This document shows, one piece after another, positions 27,385 to 35,139 of a stretch of DNA of 64,000 nucleotides. The notes under the pieces were generated by a model, which saw only the letters and a program-made list of their open reading frames with translations, did no database searches and was not told the origin of the DNA. The first letter of the stretch is position 1, and each line of letters opens with the position of its first letter. The translations under genes and the position numbers were made by a program. This DNA comes from Deltaproteobacteria bacterium (GTDB taxonomy: Bacteria; Myxococcota_A; UBA796; SXON01): contig CANFCK010000008.1 in assembly GCA_947445035.1 (NCBI GenBank), forward strand, positions 1-64,000, given 5' to 3'.

Positions 27385-28380
27385 CTACCCGCGCTCGCTC
27401 CGTCGCTCCCGTCCGGCGAGGTCGCGGAGCACTTCGAAGACCGGCTTGCCCTCGTAGAGCATACGGTAGACTTGCTCGGTGATCGGCATGCCCACGCCCT
27501 CTCGCAGAGCAAGTTGGTGGGCGCTTTGCGCGGTGACGACGCCCTCCGCGACCTGCCCCAGCTCCGTCAGGATGTCAGGCAGCTTTTCCCCCCGCCCTAG
27601 TCCCAGCCCCACGCGCCGGTTGCGGCTGAGGTCCCCAGTGCAGGTCAGGACGAGGTCGCCGAGGCCCGCCAGCCCCATCAGGGTCAGCGGATTCCCGCCC
27701 CGATGGGTTGCGAGGCGCGAAATTTCGCTGAGCCCGCGGGTGATCAGCGCCGCGCGTGCGTTCGTTCCCAGGCCGGCGCCGTCGGAGACCCCGCACGCGA
27801 TGGCAATGACGTTCTTGAGCGCGGCGCCCATCTCGACGCCGATGACATCGTCGGTGTCGTACACGCGGAAGAAGCCGCCATGAAGTGCCGCTGCGGCCCG
27901 CTGGTTCGCCTCGCGGTCATGACTCGCGACGACGACCGCGGTGGGCATGCCCTGCGCCACCTCTTTGGCGAAGCTGGGGCCGCCGAGCGTGACGAGAGGT
28001 TGCCCCTTTGGCAGCCCCTCCGCCAGGATCTCGTCCATGGTCAAGAGGGTGTCCACCTCGATGCCCTTGGTCGCGCACACGACGACGACGTTCGGGCCGA
28101 GGTGGCGGGCCAGGAGCGCGAGAACCTCGCGCAATCCGACGCTTGGGACCGCCTCGATGCAAACATCCGCATGCTCGACGACCATCGCCAGATCGGCGTG
28201 CACCGAAAGGTTCTCTGGGAACTCGATTCCCGGAAGATAACGGGTGTTTTCACGGACAGCGTTGAGCGCGGCCGCGCGGTCTGGGTTGTGGTCCCACATC
28301 CGCGTCCGATGCCCAATCCGCGCGCCTTGGATCGCGAGGGCGGTGCCCCACGAGCCCGCCCCGATGACGGCCAGGTTCAT
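27385..28380 (-). CDS. gpsA: NAD(P)-dependent glycerol-3-phosphate dehydrogenase
   Basis: A 331-aa enzyme making sn-glycerol-3-phosphate from dihydroxyacetone phosphate for phospholipids. The N-terminus has the dinucleotide fold VIGAGSWGTALAIQG, then the GPSFAKEVAQGMPTAV motif, the catalytic Lys in GAALKNVIAIACG and NARAALITRGLSE. Its ATG overlaps the stop of the upstream AAA ATPase gene by 4 bp. Placing it with gap-pgk-tpiA links triose phosphate to membrane lipid synthesis. Confidence 0.96.
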   Translation of the reverse strand: MNLAVIGAGSWGTALAIQGARIGHRTRMWDHNPDRAAALNAVRENTRYLPGIEFPENLSVHADLAMVVEHADVCIEAVPSVGLREVLALLARHLGPNVVVVCATKGIEVDTLLTMDEILAEGLPKGQPLVTLGGPSFAKEVAQGMPTAVVVASHDREANQRAAAALHGGFFRVYDTDDVIGVEMGAALKNVIAIACGVSDGAGLGTNARAALITRGLSEISRLATHRGGNPLTLMGLAGLGDLVLTCTGDLSRNRRVGLGLGRGEKLPDILTELGQVAEGVVTAQSAHQLALREGVGMPITEQVYRMLYEGKPVFEVLRDLAGRERRSERG

Positions 28381-29858
28381 GCGCTACGGTCCCAGTCTTC
28401 GAAAAAGTTGGCGCGGCGTGAGTCGACGGAGGCGGGCCGGGCGCGTGGGCGCGCCCACTCGCGTAGTTCTTTGAGCCGGTCGTCCATCGTGACGGCGAGC
28501 GGGATGCTGTCTCGAGCCACCCGCACGAGATCTTCCTGCCGCAGTTCTCGGTCGCGCGCGAAGGCCGCAAACAGCGCGGCGGTCACCAGTTGTTCGAGCT
28601 CTGCCCCGGAGAATTTCTCCGTCTCCTCCGCGAGTTGAAGCAGGTCATAGTCCTCGATCTTCCGCCCGCGTCGGCGCACGTGGATCTCGAGGATCTCGAG
28701 CCGCTCGTGAACATTCGGCAGATCGACAAAAAAGATTTCGTCGAAGCGCCCCTTTCGGAGCAGTTCGGGCGGGAGGCTGCGGACCTCGTTGGCGGTCGCG
28801 ACGACGAAGACCGGTCGCGTCTTTTCCTGCATCCACGTCAGGAAGGCGCCAAAGACGCGGCCGCCGCCTTGGTCCATCAAAAAGGCCTTCTCGATCTCGT
28901 CGATCCAGAGGACCGCGGGCGCGAGCGACTCGACAATCCGAATGCTGTCGCGGAGGCCTTCTTCGGCGCGACCCGAAAACAACGCGGCGACGTCGAGTCG
29001 CAAGAGAGGCACGCGCCAGGACTCCGCCACCGCCTTCGCCGAGAGCGATTTTCCGCACCCTTGAACGCCCAGCAAGAAGACGCCCTTCGGCTCCGGAAGG
29101 CCGAAGGCGCGGGCCCGATCGGAGAATGCGCTCTTGCGCTCGATGAGCCATTCTTTCAGGTTGCCGAGGCCGCCGAGATCGCTGAGGGCGGCGTCCGGCT
29201 TCACGAACTCCAAGAACCGCGACTGCCGAACGAGGCGTGCTTTCTCCTCGAGGACCAACTCAAGGTCTGCCGTCGCGAATTTGTCGCCGTCCAGGAGCAC
29301 CCGCGCGTAGGTGCGCTTGATCTCCTTCTCCGTCAGGCCCAAGGAGGCCGTCACGAAGGACTCGAAGAGTTCCCGTTCAATCTCGATCTTTCTCGCTTGC
29401 GCCAGTACGGCGAGGAGGCGGCCGACCTCCTTCCGGTTTGGCAGCGGGACATCCAAGACCGCGAACTCCTTTTCGAGCTCCGGGGGGATGGCGAGGGTGT
29501 GACTGAGCACGACCACGGCCTGTTTTCGCGCCCCCAGCTCCCGCTCCAGGTCGCGCAGCCGACGAACCACCTCTGCGTCGCGAAGCGCATCGTGGAGGTC
29601 CTCGAACAAGAAGAGTGCGCTCCCTTCGATCCCGGCGATGGCGCGCAGGGCCGCGACCGGGGACTGAGTGTCGGGAACGTCGATGCCACCTGGGGCGACG
29701 AGCCCTGACGTCCGCCGCCAACGATATATCAGGATGTGGGCCGATTGACCCAGCCGTTCCAGCCCCTTCTCCACCCGCTCTTCTTCGGGCGAGACGATCC
29801 ACAGCAGCGGATACCGGGCGGCCAGAAGGTGCGGGATGCGGGAGAGAACCTCGTCCAC
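28377..29858 (-). CDS. Ycf46-like AAA+ ATPase
   Basis: A 493-aa protein with an N-terminal ~230-residue regulatory part and an AAA+ domain at about 235-450. Walker A is [18 protein letters not shown], Walker B is [11 protein letters not shown], and sensor and arginine-finger region [20 protein letters not shown] with [12 protein letters not shown]. The layout matches the Ycf46 family known from plastids and cyanobacteria, where it is linked to carbon status and photosynthesis; here its job is unknown. The start is GTG 29858. It heads the gpsA-gap-pgk-tpiA run, whose first gene overlaps it by 4 bp. Confidence 0.85.
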   Translation of the reverse strand: MDEVLSRIPHLLAARYPLLWIVSPEEERVEKGLERLGQSAHILIYRWRRTSGLVAPGGIDVPDTQSPVAALRAIAGIEGSALFLFEDLHDALRDAEVVRRLRDLERELGARKQAVVVLSHTLAIPPELEKEFAVLDVPLPNRKEVGRLLAVLAQARKIEIERELFESFVTASLGLTEKEIKRTYARVLLDGDKFATADLELVLEEKARLVRQSRFLEFVKPDAALSDLGGLGNLKEWLIERKSAFSDRARAFGLPEPKGVFLLGVQGCGKSLSAKAVAESWRVPLLRLDVAALFSGRAEEGLRDSIRIVESLAPAVLWIDEIEKAFLMDQGGGRVFGAFLTWMQEKTRPVFVVATANEVRSLPPELLRKGRFDEIFFVDLPNVHERLEILEIHVRRRGRKIEDYDLLQLAEETEKFSGAELEQLVTAALFAAFARDRELRQEDLVRVARDSIPLAVTMDDRLKELREWARPRARPASVDSRRANFFEDWDRSA

Positions 29859-29880
29859 CCGGCGAGGTTATCGCGCGCCG
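29859..29880. promoter_or_regulatory. Short divergent promoter region
   Basis: Only 22 bp separate two divergent starts. On the - strand TAACCT (29870-29865) lies six bases before the GTG of the AAA gene; on the + strand TTATCG (29868-29873) overlaps it and lies seven bases before ATG 29881. Both would give nearly leaderless transcripts. The match to the -10 consensus is only moderate. Confidence 0.35.
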
Positions 29881-30834
29881 ATGCGGCTTGTGGTGCTCGT
29901 CTCCAGCACGGTGTCGGCGTCGGTCACGCACACGACCATGCACGTCGTGGCGGCGGCGCTCGCGCGCGGCGATGCGGTGCGGCTCGTGGAGCCGTGGGAC
30001 CTGGAGATCGACGAACGAGGTCGGCTGCAACTCCGGGCGTTCGTGCTGGACGGGCACAGTCCCGACCGGGAGTCGATCGTCGCGACGCTTCATGCGCGAA
30101 CCGCGCCGAGGCGGAGCGTCGAGGCGCTCTCTCACGACGTGATGCTGCTGCGGGTCAACCCGATCGACACCGCCGTCGTCGCCTTTGCGCAGCTCGCCGC
30201 GAAGGCCGGTCTACTGGTCCTCAACGACCCAGACGCGCTTTTGAGGACCACCCACAAGGCGTGGTTGGCGTCGCTCCCGCCCGATGTGCCACGGCCTTTG
30301 ACCTTGGTGACGCGCTCGTTAGCCTCGGCGGAGCGCTTCGCCGCCACGTCGCGCGACGGTCTCGTGGTGAAGCCGGGACGCGCCTGTGGAGGCCGCGGAG
30401 TGGGGCTCGTGCAGCGGGCGCAGGACGGGCTCGCGGAGCGTTTCCAGGAGGCGGCGAAGGCGGGAGATGGGTGGGTGATCGTGCAGGCCTACCTGCCGGA
30501 GGCGGCGGAGGGAGAAAAGCGAGTGCTCTGGCTCGGAGGAGACGTCCTCGGTGGCTACCTGCGACGCCGGGCCGACGGCGACTTCCGCCACAACCTGAGA
30601 CTTGGTGGGGTGCCCGAGGCGTGTGAGCTGACGGCTCTGGAAATGGCTGCGCTCGGGGCGCTGGGTCCCCACCTGCGCCGGGAGGGCGTGTGGTTTGCCG
30701 GGGTCGATCTCATCGGCGGCAGAATCGTCGAGGTCAACGTGCTCAACCCCGGCGGGGCCCATTTCACCACGCTCCTGGGGGGCGTGCCGGTGGGGGAACG
30801 GTTGATGGAGCAACTCGCGCGTCGGGTGGGTTAG
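29881..30834 (+). CDS. ATP-grasp ligase resembling glutathione synthetase
   Basis: 317 aa with the GshB-type ATP-grasp fold. Visible elements: VNPIDTAVVAFAQLA, LLVLNDPDALLRTTHKAW (preATP-grasp), VVKPGRACGGRGVGLVQ (ATP-binding loop), WVIVQAYLPEAAEGEKRV, and the metal-binding AGVDLIGGRIVEVNVLNPGG. ATG 29881 gives a proper first strand (MRLVVLVSST). It could make glutathione or another amide-linked small molecule; no glutamate-cysteine ligase lies nearby, so I leave the gene unnamed. Confidence 0.8.
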   Translation: MRLVVLVSSTVSASVTHTTMHVVAAALARGDAVRLVEPWDLEIDERGRLQLRAFVLDGHSPDRESIVATLHARTAPRRSVEALSHDVMLLRVNPIDTAVVAFAQLAAKAGLLVLNDPDALLRTTHKAWLASLPPDVPRPLTLVTRSLASAERFAATSRDGLVVKPGRACGGRGVGLVQRAQDGLAERFQEAAKAGDGWVIVQAYLPEAAEGEKRVLWLGGDVLGGYLRRRADGDFRHNLRLGGVPEACELTALEMAALGALGPHLRREGVWFAGVDLIGGRIVEVNVLNPGGAHFTTLLGGVPVGERLMEQLARRVG

Positions 30835-30849
30835 TCCCCGCTCGGGAGT

Positions 30850-31329
30850 ATGTGGATGAGTCGGCCCCGAAAGCCCAAGGCCCCGCCGGACCCGGTCGTC
30901 GAGCGCGACGATTTCGACGAAGGGAAGACCCTTACGCGAAAGCAGGTCGTGGACATGGTTCGTCGTGGCGACAGCCTTCAGGACGCCGATTTGCGGGGCT
31001 TGGACCTCAGCGCGGTTTGTTTCGACGGCACGGGCCTGCGCCGGGCGAAGTTCGGAGACAGCAACCTGCAACGCGCGAGCTTTCGCGGCGCGGACCTGTC
31101 GGGCGCGAGCTTCTGGAATGCGAATCTGCGTGAGGCGGTGCTGGACGGGGCCAACCTCGAAGAGGCTGATTTCGACTACTGTAATCTCGACGGCGCCAGC
31201 TTCCGCGACGCGAAGATACGGAAGGCCATCTTCCCCTTCAAGCGGCTTCCGCTCGAGATGATCCAGCGGTCGATCCGCACCGGCCAGCGGGTGAGAATGG
31301 AACCGCTGCGCCACGAGGACGAAGAATGA
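30850..31329 (+). CDS. Pentapeptide-repeat protein
   Basis: A 159-aa protein with about nine A(D/N)LxX-type pentapeptides at residues ~43-120 (LQDADLRGLDLSAVCFDG, RRAKFGDSNLQRASFRGADL as shorter runs), forming a right-handed quadrilateral helix. The N-terminus is basic and Pro-rich (SRPRKPKAPPDP), and the C-terminus (RSIRTGQRVRMEPL) is not repetitive. Such proteins mimic or scaffold other molecules; some protect DNA gyrase. It is 16 bp behind the ATP-grasp gene. ATG 30850 or 30856. Confidence 0.85.
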   Translation: MWMSRPRKPKAPPDPVVERDDFDEGKTLTRKQVVDMVRRGDSLQDADLRGLDLSAVCFDGTGLRRAKFGDSNLQRASFRGADLSGASFWNANLREAVLDGANLEEADFDYCNLDGASFRDAKIRKAIFPFKRLPLEMIQRSIRTGQRVRMEPLRHEDEE

Positions 31330-31376
31330 TGGAACCGGAGGCCTTGGGCGCTGTCCGAAGGGGAGGGTGATCAGGC

Positions 31377-32030
31377 GTGGAGTTTCGGTTCGCCGCCATT
31401 GGAATGCGCTCGGTGAGCGGTTTGCGCTCAGGGGCGGCAGTCGCCGATGCCGAGCTGGTTCAGCGGTTTCAGAGCGGGGACCGACGGGCCTTCGATGAGA
31501 TCGTCGTTCGCTATCAGGCGCGGATCTACTCGCTCTGCCTGCGCTGGTTGGGCGACCCCAGCGGAGCCGAAGAGCAGGCGCAGGACGTCTTCGTCGCCGC
31601 CTTTCGCGCGCTCGGCGCCTTCCGAAACGAGTGTTCGTTGTCGACGTGGCTTTTCCGGATCGCCATCAACCACTGTCGCAACGCGCGGCTGTACCGGATG
31701 CGCCGCGCCTACGGCCGCCACGAGGCCATCGACGCCCCTCGGGACGATGAGGACGGGCCGATGCGGCAGGTCGCGGACGAAGACGCGCCGCTGGCCGACC
31801 ATGGCATTCACCGAAGCGAGGCGGGTGTTTTGGTGCAGACGGCCCTCGCCGAGCTGGACGACGACCACCGACAAATCCTGATTCTGCGGGACGTCGAAGA
31901 TCTCGCCTACGAAGAGATCGCAGACATCCTCGATCTTCCCCGTGGGACCGTGAAGTCCCGCATCCACCGTGCTCGTGCGGAGTTGGCCCAGAGGCTTTCC
32001 CGCCGGGTACGCGCCGCGGACGTGTTGTGA
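31377..32030 (+). CDS. ECF-type RNA polymerase sigma factor
   Basis: 217 aa with sigma region 2 (DRRAFDEIVVRYQARIYSLC, EEQAQDVFVAAFRAL, LSTWLFRIAINHCRNARLYR as shorter runs) and region 4 (LAELDDDHRQILILRDVE, YEEIADILDLPRGTVKSRIH). It fits RpoE-like group-IV sigma factors that answer envelope or extracellular stress. GTG 31377 has a GGGAGGG site 6 bp upstream; ATG 31404 is an alternative. The stop overlaps the anti-sigma ATG (TGATG), the usual pairing with its own regulator. Confidence 0.93.
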   Translation: MEFRFAAIGMRSVSGLRSGAAVADAELVQRFQSGDRRAFDEIVVRYQARIYSLCLRWLGDPSGAEEQAQDVFVAAFRALGAFRNECSLSTWLFRIAINHCRNARLYRMRRAYGRHEAIDAPRDDEDGPMRQVADEDAPLADHGIHRSEAGVLVQTALAELDDDHRQILILRDVEDLAYEEIADILDLPRGTVKSRIHRARAELAQRLSRRVRAADVL

Positions 32031-33040
32031 TGGACGCATTTTTCGCTCGAAATCGCCTCAGCGCGTACCTGGACGGTGAACTCAGCGGGGCAGAGGCGCG
32101 CGATCTCGAAGGGGCGCTGGCCCGGGATCCGACCCTGCGCCAGGAGCTGAACGAGCTGCGGCAGGCCATCGACTTTTTGCGTGAGGGGGGACTTGTCGAT
32201 CCACCTCTGGGCTTCGCCGACCGGCTGGCCGCCCGTTTGCAGGCCGAGCCCATGCCGGTGGGGTGGCGACGCTGGATGCGCCAGCTGCGTCCCGAGGCGG
32301 TGATGCTCGCGGCGGCGGCGGCGATGGTGGTGGTCTACGTCGGAAACCGCGACGAGCTCCCCAATCTGAGCGTGCCCGTTGAGACGCCTGTTTTGGTGGG
32401 AAAGGCCTTTGACAAGGGTGAAGAAGCGGCCGAAGGGGTCGCGGCCGCCTCGGGTCCGGAATCAGCGCCGTCGACGCTGGAGGCCACGTCCGTGGATGGT
32501 TCCGGCGTCAAGGGCGCGGAGAAGCCGGCGGGGTACGCCTCGTCCGCGGCGGATGGCGTACTGGGGAACGAAGGCCGCAAGGCCCCACCGAAATCGCAGT
32601 CCCTGGCTGAGCGCCTGCCGAGCCCGAGCGCCGACCGGGCGGGTGCGGAGCCGTGGCGCGCGAACTGGGAGGTCGATCCGGAGCTCGATCAGGGAAACAC
32701 CGCGACGCCGAACACGGCAACCTCGGCGCAGTTCGTCGCGCCGCCTCCCTTTCGCTATCGCATCGTCGCATCAAACGACCTGGCGCTGAAGGAGCTTGCC
32801 CGCATCGCCAACGAGCTGGGCGGCGAGCTTCAGGACTCCCGAGGGCGGCCGCTGGCGGCCTACCAGCTCGAGGCGGGGAGCTCCAGTTCGGTCCGGGTGG
32901 CCGTTCCCGCCCACAATGCCGTCCGGTTGGCGGAGCGCCTCCGCGATCTGGGGTCTGTGGACGCGCTCAAGGAGACTGGGAACCTGCTTGCGGACCCCAA
33001 CGCCGACATTCCGGTTCAAGTGGAGCTTCAACTTCAGTAG
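32030..33040 (+). CDS. Transmembrane anti-sigma factor
   Basis: 336 aa. The N-terminus NRLSAYLDGELSGAEARDLE and LARDPTLRQELNELRQAID resembles the anti-sigma domain but has no Cys or His, so it lacks the zinc motif of ZAS proteins. One TM segment lies at about 88-106 (AVMLAAAAAMVVVYVG), then a periplasmic part: a ~120-residue Ser/Ala/Glu-rich linker and a C-terminal domain (about 240-336) with LALKELARIANELGGELQD. Coupled to the ECF gene by overlap; it likely holds that sigma at the membrane. Confidence 0.85.
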   Translation: MDAFFARNRLSAYLDGELSGAEARDLEGALARDPTLRQELNELRQAIDFLREGGLVDPPLGFADRLAARLQAEPMPVGWRRWMRQLRPEAVMLAAAAAMVVVYVGNRDELPNLSVPVETPVLVGKAFDKGEEAAEGVAAASGPESAPSTLEATSVDGSGVKGAEKPAGYASSAADGVLGNEGRKAPPKSQSLAERLPSPSADRAGAEPWRANWEVDPELDQGNTATPNTATSAQFVAPPPFRYRIVASNDLALKELARIANELGGELQDSRGRPLAAYQLEAGSSSSVRVAVPAHNAVRLAERLRDLGSVDALKETGNLLADPNADIPVQVELQLQ

Positions 33041-33051
33041 CGGGGCTCAGC

Positions 33052-33759
33052 CTATTCGGCGAGCCAGTTCGACCCGACCCAGCCGACGAGGTCGCCTTGC
33101 AGCGCCGGACTCCGCATGAGCATCTGGACCCCTCGGCCGGCCTTTTCAAGGATCCGCAGCTCGTGTGCGCCCTGGGCCTTGGAATCGAGGACGGCGGCGG
33201 CGCGCGCGCCCGCAACATCGTCTTCGGACGCGACGATCAAAAGGGGCCTGGGTGCGAAACGCTGCACCGCGTCAATCGCGATGATGCCCTTGAGGTCCGC
33301 GCCGGGTGACAGCAACACGATCGAGGCCACCGAAGCCTCTGCGACCGCCGCGTTGATTGCGAGGTTCGCGCCAACTTCGGCGCCGATGATGCAGATCCGC
33401 TCCGCCCCCATGCTGCGGAGCAGGACAACCGCTGCCGCCACGTCTCCTTGCATCGCCTGGTAGTCCTCGGGCCGCAGGTCGGCCGGAGGCGTGGGCCGAT
33501 TGGCGCCGTGTCCGCGCAAGTCGAAGCTGAGCACAATGTTTCCGTCGCGGAGCAGCGCCTCCGCGAGCGCGCTCCAGTCTTCCCGATTACGGCCGTTCTG
33601 GTGCAGGAACAGCACGCCGCGCTTGCTACGCGCTGGCACGCCGATCGATGCCTCCAGGCGGGTACCGTCCGCCGCGACCACCACTGCCGCGACCGGCCAG
33701 GCCGGCGTCACGGGCTTGGCAAGGGCGAAAGAAGACCACAAGAAAAACAGCAATGCCAT
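33052..33759 (-). CDS. Exported alpha/beta-hydrolase-fold protein lacking catalytic Ser and His
   Basis: 235 aa with a signal peptide (MALLFFLWSSFALAKP) and a dienelactone-hydrolase-like fold: GVLFLHQNGRNREDW, LSFDLRGHGANR, ERICIIGAEVGANLAI, PLLIVASEDDVAGA and LEKAGRGVQML. The nucleophile elbow, usually GxSxG, reads GAEVG, and the C-terminal His, usually AGHG, reads AGRG, while the acid position (EDD) is kept. It is probably a non-catalytic binding protein or a pseudoenzyme. Its ATG overlaps the upstream stop (TGATG). Confidence 0.75.
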   Translation of the reverse strand: MALLFFLWSSFALAKPVTPAWPVAAVVVAADGTRLEASIGVPARSKRGVLFLHQNGRNREDWSALAEALLRDGNIVLSFDLRGHGANRPTPPADLRPEDYQAMQGDVAAAVVLLRSMGAERICIIGAEVGANLAINAAVAEASVASIVLLSPGADLKGIIAIDAVQRFAPRPLLIVASEDDVAGARAAAVLDSKAQGAHELRILEKAGRGVQMLMRSPALQGDLVGWVGSNWLAE

Positions 33760-34151
33760 CAAGTCTGCAACCCCCGAAGGTCAGCCAAAAGTTCCGAGAG
33801 CGGGAAGCCCTCGGCCTCGGCCGCTTCGGCCAGGGTCTCATCCGCTCCTACCGCGCAGGCGGGGCACGCGGGGAGGCCCCGGCTCGCGAAGATCCTGCCA
33901 ACTCCTGGGTGGCGGGCATGCGCGGCGTGTACGGTCATCTCGCCGCGGAATGGCCCGGGGTCGAGACGGCTGAGTGCGGCGACCAGCGCGTCGTCCAGCG
34001 CGTCGGTTGGGGGGACCAGCGCGTCGAGGTCCTTTCGAAGGGGCTCCATCAGCACCTTTCGCTCGTTCAGTTGCCCCGTCACCGCGGCGGTGAGCCACTT
34101 GCGGACGCGCTCAGCCTCGCCCGGGCGTACGGTGGCGAGACGGGACATCAT
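33759..34151 (-). CDS. CxxC small protein with DUF1858-like C-terminus
   Basis: About 130 aa; the start is uncertain (ATG 34151, ATG 34148 or GTG 34169). The N-terminal half (SRLATVRPGEAERVRKWL, TAAVTGQLNERKVLM) is helical. The C-terminal half resembles DUF1858: GEMTVHAAHARHPGVGRIF, then SRGLPACPACAVGADETLAE and GFPLSELLADLRGL, with the family CxxC motif (CPAC) and ETL. DUF1858 proteins often sit beside hybrid-cluster or disulfide-related genes. Its stop overlaps the pseudo-hydrolase ATG, so the two probably work together. Confidence 0.65.
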   Translation of the reverse strand: MMSRLATVRPGEAERVRKWLTAAVTGQLNERKVLMEPLRKDLDALVPPTDALDDALVAALSRLDPGPFRGEMTVHAAHARHPGVGRIFASRGLPACPACAVGADETLAEAAEAEGFPLSELLADLRGLQT

Positions 34152-34237
34152 TTCGCGGGTGTCACGCACGCCGTGCAGTGTAGCCCGGTGCCGGTTGACG
34201 ATGACCGTATCGGGCCATAGACAGGGGGGCTCGCGGG

Positions 34238-34738
34238 GTGCCCTCCGTGCCTGGCTCTTTGAATATACCAAATGATTCCTTTGAACACGACGAATATTGG
34301 ATGCGTCGGGCGTTGGCGGTGGCTGCTGAAGCCGCCACCCGCGGGGAGGTTCCCATCGGGGCCGTCGTGGTCTCCGGGGAGCTGGAGTTGGCCGCGTGTG
34401 GGAACACGCGCGAGTCCGAAGCCGACCCTTGCGGTCACGCCGAAGTCAACGCCCTCCGGCTCGCCGCGAGGCGTCGAGGCCACTGGCGCCTCGACGATGC
34501 CACCGTCTATGTGACTCTCGAACCGTGCGCGATGTGCACGGGGGCGATGGTCCTTGCCCGGGTGTTTCGCTGTGTTTTCGCGACCGCGGACCCCAAGGGG
34601 GGCTTTTGCGGAACCCTGGGAAACTTGGCCCAACACCCCGGCCTCAACCATCACTTTGTGGTGGACTCCGGGGTTCTCCAAGTCGAGGCCGCGGAACAGC
34701 TGCGGGCCTTCTTCCGGTCGTTGCGTTCGAAGGATTGA
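34238..34738 (+). CDS. tadA: tRNA adenosine-34 deaminase
   Basis: 166 aa. The zinc ligands are in PCGHAEVNALRLA (HAE) and LEPCAMCTGAMV (PCxxC); ARVFRCVFATADPKGG and HPGLNHHFVV are also typical of TadA. The conserved N-terminal EYWMRRALAVAAEAATRGEV fixes a start upstream of the internal ATG; GTG 34238 with AGGGGGG nine bases upstream is best. It converts A34 to inosine in tRNA-Arg(ACG). Two tRNA-Ser genes follow 9 bp after the stop, in the same direction. Confidence 0.93.
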   Translation: MPSVPGSLNIPNDSFEHDEYWMRRALAVAAEAATRGEVPIGAVVVSGELELAACGNTRESEADPCGHAEVNALRLAARRRGHWRLDDATVYVTLEPCAMCTGAMVLARVFRCVFATADPKGGFCGTLGNLAQHPGLNHHFVVDSGVLQVEAAEQLRAFFRSLRSKD

Positions 34739-34747
34739 CAGTTCTGC

Positions 34748-34835
34748 GGAAAGGTGGCCGAGTGGCCGATGGCGACAGACTCGAAATCTGTTTTAGGTTT
34801 TCCTAACGTGGGTTCGAATCCCACCCTTTCCGCCA
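34748..34835 (+). tRNA. tRNA-Ser (CGA)
   Basis: 88 nt with encoded CCA. The acceptor GGAAAGG pairs with CCTTTCC, discriminator G; the D arm is GGCCGAGTGGCCGATGGC; the anticodon stem-loop ACAGA-CTCGAAA-TCTGT gives CGA; a long variable arm (TTTAGGTTTTCCTAACG) marks class II. It reads UCG codons. It starts 9 bp behind tadA and is likely cotranscribed with it. Confidence 0.95.
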
Positions 34836-34842
34836 CCTTTTT

Positions 34843-34932
34843 GGACAGGTGGCCGAGTGGTTGAAGGCGCACGACTGGAAATCGTGTGTACCCTTAAAAG
34901 TACCGCGGGTTCGAATCCCGCCCTGTCCGCCA
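34843..34932 (+). tRNA. tRNA-Ser (GGA)
   Basis: 90 nt with encoded CCA. The acceptor GGACAGG pairs with CCTGTCC, discriminator G; the D arm is GGCCGAGTGGTTGAAGGC; the anticodon stem-loop CACGA-CTGGAAA-TCGTG gives GGA; a long variable arm (TACCCTTAAAAGTACC) fits class II. It reads UCC/UCU codons. Only 7 bp separate it from the preceding tRNA-Ser. Confidence 0.95.
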
Positions 34933-34939
34933 TCCCTCT

Positions 34940-35064
34940 CCGCGCGCGGAGGTGATGGTCGGGTCCCATGACCGTGATCACGTGAACCCCGCCAGGTCCG
35001 AAAGGAAGCAACGGTAGCGTTGATCGTGGGGTGTGGGGTGCCCGGCCATCACCTCCGCGCGCGG
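34940..35064 (+). ncRNA. ffs: Signal recognition particle RNA, small bacterial (4.5S-like) form
   Basis: The Ffh-binding tip is clear: CCAGGTCC-GAAA-GGAAGCAACGG, the conserved domain IV with a GNRA tetraloop and the AGGAAGCA internal loop. The ends form a long, nearly perfect stem (CCGCGCGCGGAGGTGATGG at 34940-34958 with its complement at 35046-35064). About 125 nt, with no Alu domain. The position between tRNA-Ser and dnaX is widespread in bacteria. The ends are inferred from pairing. Confidence 0.93.
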
Positions 35065-35139
35065 GGTTGGCGCGCCCGGCGCGGTAGGCCGTTTTGCGCC
35101 TGGGCGGGATGGGGCCGCCGCAGCCCCTTCCCCCGTTGC

